Origin: Alkalibacillus salilacus
GTDB taxonomy: Bacteria; Bacillota; Bacilli; Bacillales; Alkalibacillaceae
NCBI RefSeq assembly: GCF_030812915.1
Contig: NZ_JAUSTQ010000006.1
Coordinates: 62,001 to 126,000 of the forward strand
Direction of reading: 5' to 3'
DNA length: 64,000 nt
In this document: piece after piece, positions 26,559 through 35,035 of the stretch
Numbering within the stretch: the stretch's first letter is position 1
How the letters are laid out: the number at the start of each line of letters is the position of its first letter
Position numbers and translations under genes: made by a program
Notes under the pieces: generated by a model
What the model saw: the letters and a program-made list of their open reading frames with translations, nothing else
What the model was told of the DNA's origin: nothing
Databases searched by the model: none

Positions 26559-27449
26559 TTAGCCAACATCTTGGCTCGTTGTATAACTTTGGATAAGAGG
26601 TGTTAAGGCTTGGCGTTCCGTATCATTCAATGGGATGAGAGGGAGACGGACGCTTCCGACAGGTACTCCAATTTGATTAAGTGCTTCTTTAACTGGAGTT
26701 GGACTTGGTGCTGAGAACATTGCATTCATAAACGGCATCACATATCCATGCATTCTAGCAGCATAAGCCGTGTCGCCATTTCGATGTGCGTTTAACATAT
26801 CCTGCATTTCATTGCCGAGAATATGCGATGAAACAGATACCACACCAATACCGCCAACTGCGAATGTAGGAAGTGTTTGGCTGTCCTCGCCTGTATAAAG
26901 CGTGAAATCATCACTAGTTTGATTAATGATTGTCGTTACTTGATCAAGATCACCGCTCGCTTCTTTAATAGATACAATGTTATCAACTTGAGATAAGCGA
27001 ACAATCGTATCAGCTGTCATACCAACAGCACTACGGCCTGGAATGTTGTAAAGCATCACAGGTGTTTCAATGCTTTCGGCGATTGTGCTGAAGTGTTGGA
27101 ACATTCCTTCTTGAGAAGGTTTGTTGTAGTAAGGAGTTACGAGCATAACTGCGTCGACACCAATGGATTCAGCTTCTTGTGATAACTGGATAGATGCACG
27201 CGTATTATTAGATCCTGTATTGGCAATGACGGGAACGCGGCCATTGACTTCTTCTGTTACAAAACGGAAAAGCTGTAACTTCTCTTCATGTGTTAATGTC
27301 GGTGATTCACCTGTTGTGCCGGCTACGACTAAACCGTCAGTACCATTGTTTAACAAATAATTAATGAGTGTACGTGTTGCATCAAAATCAACATCACCTT
27401 GTTGATCGAATGGGGTTACCATAGCTGTTAATACTTGTCCGAAATTCAT
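26559..27449 (-). CDS. dapA: 4-hydroxy-tetrahydrodipicolinate synthase DapA
   Basis: A 296-residue class I aldolase-type enzyme that condenses pyruvate with aspartate semialdehyde, the first committed step to lysine, diaminopimelate and the spore solute dipicolinate. The signatures are GTTGESPTLT (44-53), Tyr134 in YNIPGRS, and the Schiff-base Lys162 in SIKEASGD. The length is typical. The AAGGTGTG site precedes the ATG. A lysine riboswitch upstream controls it, so this copy probably serves lysine supply. Confidence 0.96.
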   Translation of the reverse strand: MNFGQVLTAMVTPFDQQGDVDFDATRTLINYLLNNGTDGLVVAGTTGESPTLTHEEKLQLFRFVTEEVNGRVPVIANTGSNNTRASIQLSQEAESIGVDAVMLVTPYYNKPSQEGMFQHFSTIAESIETPVMLYNIPGRSAVGMTADTIVRLSQVDNIVSIKEASGDLDQVTTIINQTSDDFTLYTGEDSQTLPTFAVGGIGVVSVSSHILGNEMQDMLNAHRNGDTAYAARMHGYVMPFMNAMFSAPSPTPVKEALNQIGVPVGSVRLPLIPLNDTERQALTPLIQSYTTSQDVG

Positions 27450-27503
27450 CTAATCACACACCTTTTGTTAATATTTTTCCTGTCCTTCTAGGTGTGGAGG
27501 ACC

Positions 27504-27543
27504 AAAAAAGCAACAACGAAGCGACTGGGCCCGTTGTTGCTTT
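27504..27543 (-). terminator. Riboswitch-controlled terminator before dapA
   Basis: On the minus strand AAAGCAACAACG and CGTTGTTGCTTT enclose a GC-rich loop and are followed by T6. It sits between the lysine aptamer and the dapA start, as expected for transcription attenuation. Confidence 0.85.
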
Positions 27544-27547
27544 AGAA

Positions 27548-27745
27548 CGTCAAAATGTCCTAAGTCAGATAGCCCTCCATATAGTAGCCTATATGACAGC
27601 CCTGCACTTCTTTAATGCAGAACCAGCTTCATGACTGTGAGCATCATAAAGCTTCGGCAAATCCCCCTTTCCTCATGCATCGCAAGAGCTCACTCTCCTC
27701 AACACAAGTACTTATGGTGTTTGCGCCTCTATCCTTACTTTAAAT
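27548..27745 (-). ncRNA. Lysine riboswitch (L box)
   Basis: The minus-strand leader has the L-box elements in order: GATAGAGGCGCAAACACC, GAGGAAAGGGG, GATTTGCCGAAGC, GCTGGTTCTGCATTAAAG, TGCAGGGCTGTCA, then a loop and GGAGGGCTATCTGACTT. An intrinsic terminator follows at 27504-27543. When lysine is bound, transcription should stop before dapA. The aptamer looks complete. Confidence 0.9.
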
Positions 27746-27917
27746 TCGTTTAAAATAAGAACGTTTAAGTTGTAATTTTACTGTACCAAAGTTCCCGTAC
27801 TAAAACAAGTTATTTACCCGAAAACTTAACGCTTTTATGACAAGTGAGCATGGAATAAATGAAATATGTTAAAATTTGAATGATTAGATGACAGTTAAGG
27901 AAATAGGAGGGAGTTAG

Positions 27918-28691
27918 ATGGACCAACACATCATCTTTTTTGACTTAGATGGGACATTGCTTGATCGGTCTAAAAGTGTACCTGAATCAGCACGACAAGC
28001 GGTCCAAACGTTAAAGGAAAACGGGCATATCGTCGCGATTGCAACTGGACGAGCTCCGTTTATGTACGAACATGTAAGGAAGCAGCTAAACATTGATACA
28101 TATATTAGTTTTAACGGGCAATATGTAGTGTTAGATGGAGACGCAATTTACCACAATCCACTTAAGCCTAACAGTTTAGAACGTATGGTGGAACAAGCAA
28201 ATGCAAACGATCATCCTATGGTGTACCTCGATCAAGAAGATATGAAAGCCAATGTTCAATCGAGTAGTTATGTGTCAGAGGCGATTGCGACATTGAAACT
28301 TGGACAAATAGCTGATTATGACCCGACATATAAAGAACGTGATATATATCAAGGGTTACTGTTTTGTAAAGCAGGAGAAGAGCAAGAGTATGAAGCGGCT
28401 TATCCTGAATTTGACTTTATCCGTTGGCACCCTTATTCAGTTGATGTTATTCCTCAAGGGGGATCAAAAGCAGAAGGGATCCAACATGTGCTCAATCAAG
28501 TTGACTTACCAGAAGACCGCGTCGTTGTCTTCGGTGATTCTCTGAACGACTTAGAAATGTTAGCGCAATTCAAGCACAGCTTTGCGATGGAGGATGGTCA
28601 CGACCGTGCGAAAGAAACCGCATCATATATAACGCCTGATGCTGACCGAGATGGTATTGAGCAAGGATTGAAAAAATTAGGGTTGATTTAA
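27918..28691 (+). CDS. Cof-type HAD phosphatase
   Basis: A 257-residue haloacid-dehalogenase-superfamily hydrolase of the Cof (type IIB) group. Motif I is FFDLDGTLL with nucleophile Asp9 and Asp11. Motif II is IATGR, motif III is the Lys in GGSKAEGIQ, and motif IV is VVFGDSLNDLEML. The type IIB cap lies between motifs II and III. Such enzymes remove phosphate from sugar phosphates, flavin or pyridoxal phosphates; the substrate cannot be told. The AGGAGGGAG site precedes the ATG. Monocistronic with a strong terminator. Confidence 0.92.
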   Translation: MDQHIIFFDLDGTLLDRSKSVPESARQAVQTLKENGHIVAIATGRAPFMYEHVRKQLNIDTYISFNGQYVVLDGDAIYHNPLKPNSLERMVEQANANDHPMVYLDQEDMKANVQSSSYVSEAIATLKLGQIADYDPTYKERDIYQGLLFCKAGEEQEYEAAYPEFDFIRWHPYSVDVIPQGGSKAEGIQHVLNQVDLPEDRVVVFGDSLNDLEMLAQFKHSFAMEDGHDRAKETASYITPDADRDGIEQGLKKLGLI

Positions 28692-28756
28692 GATGGTTGC
28701 GGTTGCCTAACAGCTTCTGCATAAAGGTGCACACTGACATTAAAATAGGCTATTTC

Positions 28757-28792
28757 ACACGTGAATTCTCAATCGAATTCACGTGTTTTTTT
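28757..28792 (+). terminator. Terminator after the Cof-type gene
   Basis: ACACGTGAATTC and GAATTCACGTGT form a perfect 12-bp stem with the loop TCAATC and T7 behind it. Confidence 0.9.
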
Positions 28793-28968
28793 GTTGTAAT
28801 ACCGATTTAATTGAGTGCTAGTTAATCATTCTATTAAATATTTATATAAATCTAGATAAAAAGAAAATTATGTTAAAATTGGGTGTGAGAAATTAGTGTA
28901 AAAAGTTGTACTTAAACTAGCGTTTGGAATTTTTGTGTAAAAAATCTAGAAAAAGTGGGTGTGAGAAG

Positions 28969-29331
28969 TTGACAATTGATAAAGCAACTCTTAGAGAGCA
29001 TCTAGAAAATATGGAGCGAAGTCATTTAAAGCCAGATAACCGAATTTCTAGTGACTTTTTTGAAGAATTGCTAGCAGATGATTTCATTGAATTTGGAAGT
29101 TCTGGGGGCGTTAGTTATAAGAAGGATTGTATAGGAGAAGATGGAGTTGGGGTTCGAGACTTATCCCTTAATGACTTTGAAATAAGCCTACTATCTTCTG
29201 ATGTTGTATTAGCTACATACCGAGTTAAAGATAAAACACGCCAACAGGATACGTTAAGAAGTACCATCTGGAAATTTAGAGATGGTAGGTGGCAAATGTT
29301 CTTTCATCAGGGCACGATCGTTAAACCGTGA
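28969..29331 (+). CDS. DUF4440 / SnoaL-like (NTF2-fold) protein
   Basis: A 120-residue small protein of the NTF2-like DUF4440 group: HLENMERSHL, then FFEELLADDFIEFGSSGGVS, LSSDVVLATYRVKD and TIWKFRDGRWQMFFHQGT, the typical cone-fold strand order. Some members bind or turn over small ligands, but there is no functional assignment here. No ATG opens the frame: I take TTG at 28969; TTG at 28924 would add 15 unconvincing residues and ATG at 29011 would cut the first helix. The ribosome site is weak. Confidence 0.75.
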   Translation: MTIDKATLREHLENMERSHLKPDNRISSDFFEELLADDFIEFGSSGGVSYKKDCIGEDGVGVRDLSLNDFEISLLSSDVVLATYRVKDKTRQQDTLRSTIWKFRDGRWQMFFHQGTIVKP

Positions 29332-29460
29332 TAAAACTTATTTAAATATTATATTGTCTTCTTCGGAAATGCTAGCTTATTGTGTTAACGGATGTAATGT
29401 TGGTTGAAAAAGATAAAACTTTTACGGTTAGGTTTAATGCTAAATAAAGGGGAGAATAAT

Positions 29461-29886
29461 TTGAGGATTAAACTTATAGTGTTATTTTTGATCATTTTAA
29501 TTGCTATAACTGGTTGTTCAGAAGATGAACACGAACGTGAATTTACATTTGAAGGTGAATCAGATAATTGGTCAGTAAATATTACCGGGGTTTATTCCCA
29601 GGGGGCAGAGGATGTTTATGGAAATGCTGATGCGACATTCACCTATAAAGGAGAAGAGGATATAAGGTCCATCGTTATTAGTACATATACGACAGGAAAT
29701 CGAGCAAAAATTTCTAAAGAGTTGGATCATCTATCAGGTGACGAAAAAGTAGAATCTAACTATGGAAATTATCGGTTTTGGTTATTGAATGAGCAAGGTC
29801 ATGATATTCTTGTCGATTTTAAGTGGAGGGAAGGGGATAAAAACTCTAAGAAAGAAGAAAAAATCACCTTAAGAAAAGTTGATTAA
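29461..29886 (+). CDS. Small lipoprotein of unknown function
   Basis: A 141-residue predicted lipoprotein. The TTG start at 29461 follows AAGGGGAG. The N-terminus MRIKLIVLFLIILIAITGC is a lipoprotein signal with a lipobox ending in Cys19. The rest is a beta-rich extracellular domain of about 120 residues starting with acidic EDEHERE and containing WSVNITGVYS and RFWLLNEQGHDILVDFKW. I do not recognise the domain. It sits between the DUF4440 gene and a membrane protein gene, same strand, with gaps over 100 bp. Confidence 0.65.
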   Translation: MRIKLIVLFLIILIAITGCSEDEHEREFTFEGESDNWSVNITGVYSQGAEDVYGNADATFTYKGEEDIRSIVISTYTTGNRAKISKELDHLSGDEKVESNYGNYRFWLLNEQGHDILVDFKWREGDKNSKKEEKITLRKVD

Positions 29887-30016
29887 ATAATGTATTGAAA
29901 AGCCTATTGATTTTTCAATATAAAACGATTTTATTACAAAAATTATAAATCATGTTCTTAAACAGGTGGAGTAGTTATGTCTAATAAGTTGTAGAGTTGA
30001 AAAAAGGGGAGATAAA

Positions 30017-30469
30017 ATGGGGGAAACAGAATGGGATATAGAAGAAGTTAAACATTTAAAAACGAAGCAATTAATCCAATTCAATCTTTTGATGCTGTTG
30101 TTATTCGTGCTGATCGGTTATTTTGCCGAGAATAGAAATGTACTCGTTCTTTATGGAATGTTTTGTGTATTATTATGGATAATAGTAGCTGGCACTTTGT
30201 ACATTCTAACGACAGGAAAGTTTGTTGGTACAAAGACAAATAGGCGGGTGCAGGAGTTTGATAGAACTCAATTAGGAGAGAAACGCTGGAAAAGAAGAAG
30301 AATAATCGAGTTACTTTTCATGAGTTTGTTAAGTATCATTGTCACAGTTTTAACGTTTGTTGAGGATTATGAAACTGCAATCTTTAACTTTCCTATCGAT
30401 GCTTTTCCGTTTATGGGTGCTTGGTTAGGCTTAAATATTGGAGAAATGATCAGAATACACAATTTGTAA
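30017..30469 (+). CDS. Four-helix membrane protein of unknown function
   Basis: A 150-residue protein with four hydrophobic segments in two pairs (LIQFNLLMLLLFVLIGYF; LYGMFCVLLWIIVAGTLYIL; IIELLFMSLLSIIVTVLTFV; FMGAWLGLNIGEMI) linked by a basic cytoplasmic loop (TNRRVQEFDRTQLGEKRWKR). The AAGGGGAG site precedes the ATG. I do not recognise the family. Function unknown. Confidence 0.6.
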   Translation: MGETEWDIEEVKHLKTKQLIQFNLLMLLLFVLIGYFAENRNVLVLYGMFCVLLWIIVAGTLYILTTGKFVGTKTNRRVQEFDRTQLGEKRWKRRRIIELLFMSLLSIIVTVLTFVEDYETAIFNFPIDAFPFMGAWLGLNIGEMIRIHNL

Positions 30470-30542
30470 GGGTGATTGAAATACTAGAAGGAGCCGTGTT
30501 CAAGTAACGAGTACTGTCATTGAATCTGGAAATTAATGATTA

Positions 30543-30574
30543 AAAAACGCTCAGAATATTTTCTGAGCGCTTTA
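30543..30574. terminator. Terminator between convergent genes
   Basis: AACGCTCAGAA and TTCTGAGCGCTT pair around a short loop. T6 follows on the minus strand, so it ends the cystathionine gamma-synthase-like transcript and may also end the plus-strand one. Confidence 0.75.
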
Positions 30575-30621
30575 GTTTGTTATTTATAAAGCGAAGCGGG
30601 GTGGACGAATTGGTTAATACA

Positions 30622-31770
30622 TTAAGTTGTTGTAGCATTCGCAATGGCTTCATTTAATTGACTAACAATATCATCGCCTTCTTCAATACCGATTGAAATA
30701 CGAACGACGTAATCATTAATGCCGAGATTTTCTTTTTCTGTATCCGTTAACGCTCGGTGCGAGGTCTTGCTTGGGTAGGACACAGTTGTTTCTACACCAG
30801 CTAATGTTGGAGCAATTTTGATCCAACCAAGTGATTTGAAAAATGTTGCTACATCGAGGTCATGTGCCAATTCAATCGTGACGATTGCACCATTGCCACG
30901 ACTTGAAACATTCTTAGGGTAATAGACTTGCTTCACGCTATTATTTTCTTCGAGATGCATCGCCACTTGTTGAGCATTGGCAGATTGCTCACGCATACGT
31001 AAAGCCAGCGTTTTCGCCCCGCGTTCTGTTAGCCATGCCTCAAAAGGACTTAGATTCATACCAAGTCCAACAACTTTTTTGTTGGCTAGGGCGATTAAAT
31101 CGTTATCCCCGACTAAGACACCAGATGTCACATCGCTATGACCACCAATGTATTTCGTCGCACTATGTACAACTAAATCGATTCCCCATGTATAAGGGTT
31201 TAATAAATATGGGGTGGCGAATGTGTTGTCGACCATTGTTTTGAGGTTATGACCCTTTGCAATCTCGACGATTGTTTTTAAATTCTCGACACGTAAAAAT
31301 GGATTAGTGATTGACTCTGTCATCAATAGCTTCGTGTTCGACTGAATTGCTTCTTTAATAGCATCAGAAGAACTAAAGTCGACTAACGTATACTCGATTC
31401 CTAAGCTTGATAATTGTTTGGTAATTAATTGTTGCGTACCGCCATATAGATCCTGTGCCGCGACAATGTGCTCGCCTGCTTGAACGACGGATAAAATTCC
31501 GGCCATAATCGCCGAAATGCCAGAAGAGGACGCAACCCCAGCTGGTGCTTGTTCAAGCTGGGCAATGGTTTGGCCTAATTCTGCGTTGTTGGGATTGTTC
31601 TCGCGTGTATAAAGATACGGCACCTCACCATCGTAATACTGTTCGATGTGGTCAAGGTCGTTAAATGTAAAGGCTGAAGTTTGATAGATCGGCGTTGTTT
31701 TCGATGTCGTTGCTTCAGACTGATTAATTTGTTGATGCACGATTTGTGTATGGAATGATTGTTTGGTCAT
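30622..31770 (-). CDS. Cystathionine gamma-synthase / O-acetylhomoserine-type PLP enzyme
   Basis: A 382-residue trans-sulfuration enzyme of the Cys/Met metabolism PLP family. The fold-type I signatures are YLYTRENNPN, SSSGISAIMAG, the PLP-contacting DNTFATPYLLNP, and SATKYIGGHSDVTSGVLVG with the PLP-binding lysine at residue 206. It joins or splits C-S bonds of homoserine esters, cystathionine or methionine; by eye cystathionine gamma-synthase (MetI) or gamma-lyase (MccB) fit equally well. The start is the ATG at 31770, after GAGGTG. The short upstream region holds a promoter overlapped by a palindrome and no S-box or T-box. Confidence 0.85.
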   Translation of the reverse strand: MTKQSFHTQIVHQQINQSEATTSKTTPIYQTSAFTFNDLDHIEQYYDGEVPYLYTRENNPNNAELGQTIAQLEQAPAGVASSSGISAIMAGILSVVQAGEHIVAAQDLYGGTQQLITKQLSSLGIEYTLVDFSSSDAIKEAIQSNTKLLMTESITNPFLRVENLKTIVEIAKGHNLKTMVDNTFATPYLLNPYTWGIDLVVHSATKYIGGHSDVTSGVLVGDNDLIALANKKVVGLGMNLSPFEAWLTERGAKTLALRMREQSANAQQVAMHLEENNSVKQVYYPKNVSSRGNGAIVTIELAHDLDVATFFKSLGWIKIAPTLAGVETTVSYPSKTSHRALTDTEKENLGINDYVVRISIGIEEGDDIVSQLNEAIANATTT

Positions 31771-31788
31771 TTGTTTCACCTCGTTGTC

Positions 31789-31837
31789 GTTATACTATGA
31801 TTTATAGTATAACCGATACGACTAAGTCGCTGTCAAA
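31789..31837 (-). promoter_or_regulatory. Promoter and palindromic operator of the Cys/Met PLP gene
   Basis: On the minus strand TTGACA (31832-31837) lies about 18 bp before TTATAC. The -10 element is part of a perfect 10-bp inverted repeat GTTATACTAT-N5-ATAGTATAAC (31789-31813). A second small palindrome CGACTAAGTCG sits in the spacer at 31819-31829. A repressor is the likely ligand; I cannot name it. Confidence 0.6.
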
Positions 31838-31839
31838 AG

Positions 31840-32814
31840 TTAATCACCGTTACGAATCGTATTGTTAACCATGACATAATCAACTGTTCTTAGTGCTTCG
31901 AGAGTTGTGCCACCTGCATAAGAGATCGCTGACTGTAAATCTTCAGTCATGCTTTGCAAAGTGTCTTGTAGAGCGCCTTTATATGGTACATGGAGTTTCT
32001 TACCTTCGACATTTTTTCGTTCGCCTTTTTGAAATTCAGAAGCAGAGCCGAAATAAGTCTTAAAGGTAGTACCTTCTACAGTCACGAGTTCACCAGGAGA
32101 TTCATCATGGCCAGCGAAAAGTGATCCAATCATCACCATAGATGCGCCGAAACGAATTGATTTAGCAATATCACCGTGAGTGCGAATGCCGCCGTCTGCG
32201 ATAATCGGTTTGGTGGCCACTTCAGCGCACCACTGAATAGCGTTTAATTGCCACCCACCTGTACCGAAGCCAGTTTTTAACTTCGTGATACAAGCCTTCC
32301 CAGGTCCAATTCCAATTTTAGTAGCATCAGCACCTGCTTCTTCTAAATCTTTTACACCCTCAGGCGTGCCGACATTACCCGCGATGACAAAACTGTTAGG
32401 TAGTTCACGCTTAATCGTTTGAATCATATGAATGACTGCGTCGGAATGCCCGTGAGCAACGTCAATTGTAATATAGTCTGGTTCGAGTTCTGCAGCAGCT
32501 AAATCTTGGATAAGCATGATCTCTTCTTCTTTGACACCAATACTTATAGATGCAATTAGCCCTTCTTGTTTCATTGTTTGCACGAAATTGAAACGACGTT
32601 CAGGGTTAAAACGATGCATGATATAGAAGTAATGGTTTTGGGCTAGGGTTTGAGCTAGGTCTTCATCGATCACCGTTTGCATATTGGCTGGTACGGCAGG
32701 AAGACGAAACCAGTGTGGACCAAATTGAATAGATGGATCACATTCCTTACGGCTTTGGACAATACATTTATTCGGGATTAATTGAATATCTTCATAATCG
32801 AAACATGTGTTCAT
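31840..32814 (-). CDS. guaC: GMP reductase GuaC
   Basis: A 324-residue enzyme that converts GMP to IMP with NADPH and release of ammonia. It has the IMPDH/GMPR barrel with [21 protein letters not shown], the catalytic Cys175 in [30 protein letters not shown] and [14 protein letters not shown]. There are no CBS domains, and the length and the GPGKACITK loop fit the Firmicutes GuaC group rather than GuaB. A start-proximal AGGAGTG site precedes the ATG. Two PurBox-like sequences lie just upstream. Confidence 0.95.
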   Translation of the reverse strand: MNTCFDYEDIQLIPNKCIVQSRKECDPSIQFGPHWFRLPAVPANMQTVIDEDLAQTLAQNHYFYIMHRFNPERRFNFVQTMKQEGLIASISIGVKEEEIMLIQDLAAAELEPDYITIDVAHGHSDAVIHMIQTIKRELPNSFVIAGNVGTPEGVKDLEEAGADATKIGIGPGKACITKLKTGFGTGGWQLNAIQWCAEVATKPIIADGGIRTHGDIAKSIRFGASMVMIGSLFAGHDESPGELVTVEGTTFKTYFGSASEFQKGERKNVEGKKLHVPYKGALQDTLQSMTEDLQSAISYAGGTTLEALRTVDYVMVNNTIRNGD

Positions 32815-32828
32815 GATAAATCACTCCT

Positions 32829-32872
32829 AAAAACGAATGTTTTATAATCTTTGTTGGTTTTTGTTCGCTCCA
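32829..32872 (-). promoter_or_regulatory. Inverted PurBox-like pair upstream of guaC
   Basis: AAAAACGAATGTTTT (32829-32843) and, in the opposite orientation, TGGAGCGAACAAAAA (complement of 32858-32872) resemble the PurR half sites with core CGAAC. B. subtilis guaC belongs to the PurR regulon, so control by PurR is plausible. The matches are imperfect. Confidence 0.45.
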
Positions 32873-32967
32873 AGTAATACGATAACGGATTGAGTATAAT
32901 AATTCAATAGGCTTGAGGTAAAAAATGAACTTTATTATAAGTTTAATTAAAATTGTTCGGTTTTTAA

Positions 32968-33000
32968 TCAAAAAACCTACATCTAGTTGAGATGTAGGTT
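32968..33000 (-). terminator. Terminator overlapping the stop of the phosphatase gene
   Basis: On the minus strand AACCTACATCT and AGATGTAGGTT form an 11-bp stem followed by T6. The first arm includes part of the stop codon. Confidence 0.85.
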
Positions 33001-33538
33001 AGTAAGGTTGCCAAATTCTTTCGATTGTAGTATCCGTTTCAGAAATCGTTAATAGATGAACATCTGGGTTTGTGAGACGAGAGAAGGCAGCCCCGTAACC
33101 GAAATGGTGGAACAGCAGTGGAATAATGCCACCGTGAGATACAATAGCTGTTGGGGTGTTAGACTGTTTCTTAATATCATCTATGGCCTCAATCGCACGC
33201 TTTCGTTTATTTTCTGGCGAATCAGTTTCGATTGGTGTGAACGAGACATCTTGAAATTGATTGTTTAAATGTGTGAGCCATCGTGAAAATTGCCTCTCTT
33301 TAATTAATCCTTCGCTAATTCTTCGATCTAGTTCAATCGGATAACCGTGTTCTCGGGCGAAGGGTTCAATCGTATGGACAGCACGTATAAATGGGCTGGT
33401 TACAATTCGATCGATCTCGTATTGATTTAAAAATTTAGCTAAACTGTCTGCTTGATGTTCACCTATTGTGGTTAGGGGTGCTTCAGGTTCTTGACCAGTC
33501 GCTTGTGCATGACGAATGATATAAATATGTTGTGTCAT
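32999..33538 (-). CDS. Histidine phosphatase family protein
   Basis: A 179-residue protein of the phosphoglycerate-mutase/acid-phosphatase branch. The phosphohistidine motif is YIIRHAQAT (His10), followed by the arginine in TSPFIRAVHTI, Glu in RRISEGL and the second histidine in AIVSHGGIIP. The fourth conserved contacts are present, so the protein should be an active phosphatase. The substrate is unknown; small members act on sugar phosphates or nucleotides. Monocistronic. Confidence 0.9.
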   Translation of the reverse strand: MTQHIYIIRHAQATGQEPEAPLTTIGEHQADSLAKFLNQYEIDRIVTSPFIRAVHTIEPFAREHGYPIELDRRISEGLIKERQFSRWLTHLNNQFQDVSFTPIETDSPENKRKRAIEAIDDIKKQSNTPTAIVSHGGIIPLLFHHFGYGAAFSRLTNPDVHLLTISETDTTIERIWQPY

Positions 33539-33652
33539 TTGATCACCTCAGTATCTGATTATTTCCCGATGGAGCTAAAGACTAAACGTTGTGTTGTCAT
33601 AACAATTATGTAACAATTAAACTATCATTTTCGAAAGAAAGGCTGATATTTG

Positions 33653-34117
33653 ATGTTGCAATGGCAAGAAGAGCGAGTGATTCCTGTCCATATTGATTAT
33701 GTATGGACGTTATTTCAACCAGATCAACTTCAACGAATTATGCCAAACGTTGTGAAGCACGAAATAATTGAAGGTGAGCCGGGTGTAGTCGGCGCAAAAT
33801 ACGAACAATCTTATCAAGAAGGGAAACGTATTGAGACATACATTGTTGAAACGATTAAACATAGCGACCAACCAGATGAAAAAAATTGGCGTATTCAGTT
33901 TTCGATTGGAAAGGCATTTAAAATTGAAACCGAATATACACTGAAAAAACAAAGTGAATCAGAGACACTTTTTATTTATGAAGGGCAAAATGAAGGGACT
34001 AATTGGTTCGGAAAATTGATGATGAAGCTGATGTCTCGAAAAAGTAATGATCAAGTACTCACGACGTTTATGGAACGCGTCGAAGAAGAAGCTAAAAAAG
34101 AAGCGGGTAAAGCGTAG
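33653..34117 (+). CDS. SRPBCC (START-like) domain protein
   Basis: A 154-residue helix-grip protein: ERVIPVHIDYVWTLFQPDQL, then IMPNVVKHEIIEGEPGVVGA, YEQSYQEGKRIETYIVETI and the long C-terminal helix with FMERVEEEAKKEAG. This is the usual strand and helix order of polyketide cyclase/START-like proteins, which bind hydrophobic ligands. No specific function can be given. ATG at 33653, with a GAAAGG site about 13 bases upstream. The stop lies in the terminator hairpin. Confidence 0.8.
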   Translation: MLQWQEERVIPVHIDYVWTLFQPDQLQRIMPNVVKHEIIEGEPGVVGAKYEQSYQEGKRIETYIVETIKHSDQPDEKNWRIQFSIGKAFKIETEYTLKKQSESETLFIYEGQNEGTNWFGKLMMKLMSRKSNDQVLTTFMERVEEEAKKEAGKA

Positions 34118-34134
34118 TCATTTGGCTACGCTTT
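34109..34134. terminator. Bidirectional terminator
   Basis: AAAGCGTAG and CTACGCTTT pair around a 7-base loop. It overlaps the stop of the SRPBCC gene and lies just before the end of the convergent YjbQ-like gene. Confidence 0.7.
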
Positions 34135-34138
34135 GTCA

Positions 34139-34537
34139 TTACCCGATCACTTTTGCAATAAATTTGCGGTTACGTGGACCGTCAAATTCACAGAAATAAA
34201 GGCCTTGCCAGGTGCCTAAGACGAGTTCACCTTGATCAATAATCAATGTTTGAGCATGGCCGACTGTGCTTGTCTTCATATGTGCAGCTGTATTGCCTTC
34301 CATATGACGGTCTTGTGAGTCATTCCAAGGATAAAGTTCACGGAATCGTCTAAGCATATCCGTTTTGACATCAGGATCGGCGTTTTCGTTCACGGTTAAA
34401 CCAGCTGTGGTATGCATGGAGCTAACAACAATAACGCCGTCTTGTAAGCCAATCTGCTTGATCCATGATCTGATTTCGTCAGTGACATCAACCATTTGGT
34501 CATGATGGTCTGTTTTGAGTTGGAATGTTTTTAACAT
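34139..34537 (-). CDS. YjbQ family protein (UPF0047, secondary thiamine-phosphate synthase-like)
   Basis: A 132-residue beta-rich protein with the UPF0047 signature: [37 protein letters not shown] and [18 protein letters not shown]. The His residues in SMHTT, RHMEGN and AHMKTS form the conserved metal or active-site cluster. Members have shown weak thiamine-phosphate-synthase activity; the true role is unclear. Good AAAGGAGAAA site. Monocistronic. Confidence 0.93.
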   Translation of the reverse strand: MLKTFQLKTDHHDQMVDVTDEIRSWIKQIGLQDGVIVVSSMHTTAGLTVNENADPDVKTDMLRRFRELYPWNDSQDRHMEGNTAAHMKTSTVGHAQTLIIDQGELVLGTWQGLYFCEFDGPRNRKFIAKVIG

Positions 34538-34608
34538 ATTGATTTCTCCTTTAGAAAAAAGTTTGATTTTATCTTAACATGAATGAGAGCTAAATGAGGT
34601 GACGTTTG

Positions 34609-34806
34609 ATGACAGGTTTAGTAATAGCAATCGTGATCTTAGGTGTTATGAGCTTACTGCTTTATTTAACACCAACATTTTTTGCGATCAATAATCAGCA
34701 TCCGCATCGTACCTTGATTGTTGTTGCTAATCTATTAATTGGATGGACGTTAGTGGCCTGGATTGGTCTACTAGTCTGGTCAATGAAACCTGAATGGCAG
34801 TTTTAA
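34609..34806 (+). CDS. Superinfection-immunity-like small membrane protein
   Basis: The 65-residue protein has two membrane helices (LVIAIVILGVMSLLLYLTPT and LLIGWTLVAWIGLLVWSM) with a short conserved connector FFAINNQHPHRTLIVVANL. This is the pattern of the T4 Imm-like superinfection immunity family, common in bacterial chromosomes. The phage protein blocks DNA entry of a second phage; whether chromosomal members do so is unproven. ATG at 34609 follows GAGGTGA by 5 bases. Confidence 0.75.
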   Translation: MTGLVIAIVILGVMSLLLYLTPTFFAINNQHPHRTLIVVANLLIGWTLVAWIGLLVWSMKPEWQF

Positions 34807-34863
34807 TAGTGGTGATTTTAAATGACAACCTTTGTTAAAGTCCGTTGTCGAGATTGTGATACG

Positions 34864-35035
34864 CTCCCGGTGGACGCTTTCCGCGGGCACAGCTCGAGCC
34901 TCCTCAGCCAAAAAGCGCAGCCTGCGGGGTCTCGAGACTCGTGCTATTCCCGTGACGACCCGGACGGTCTAATGTCGACGTTGGTCACAGGACGTGACCG
35001 TTTTTAGCCGACCAGGAGTCGCCACCTTCGCTTCT
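34864..35035. repeat. Composite GC-rich interspersed repeat
   Basis: This block is strikingly richer in G+C than its surroundings. The outer part (CGCTTTCCGCGGGCACAGCT, CGAGCCTCCTCAGCC, GCCTGCGGGGTCTCGAGAC, TGCTATTCCCG, then CAGGAGTCGCCACCTTCG) matches a repeat I know from many Bacillaceae intergenic regions. A 60-bp segment (34953-35012) interrupts it between CCCG and CAGG. The insert has its own small hairpin GGTCAC-AGGAC-GTGACC followed by T5. A 61-codon open frame across it is not a gene. Confidence 0.7.

Noticed and set aside
31771-31839. S-box or T-box leader for the Cys/Met PLP gene
   Set aside because: The gap is about 70 bp and holds only a promoter and palindromes; there is no room for either leader.
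34822-35007. 61-codon plus-strand frame MTTFVKVRCRDCDT...
   Set aside because: Most of it is the GC-rich repeat translated; only the first 14 codons precede the repeat.
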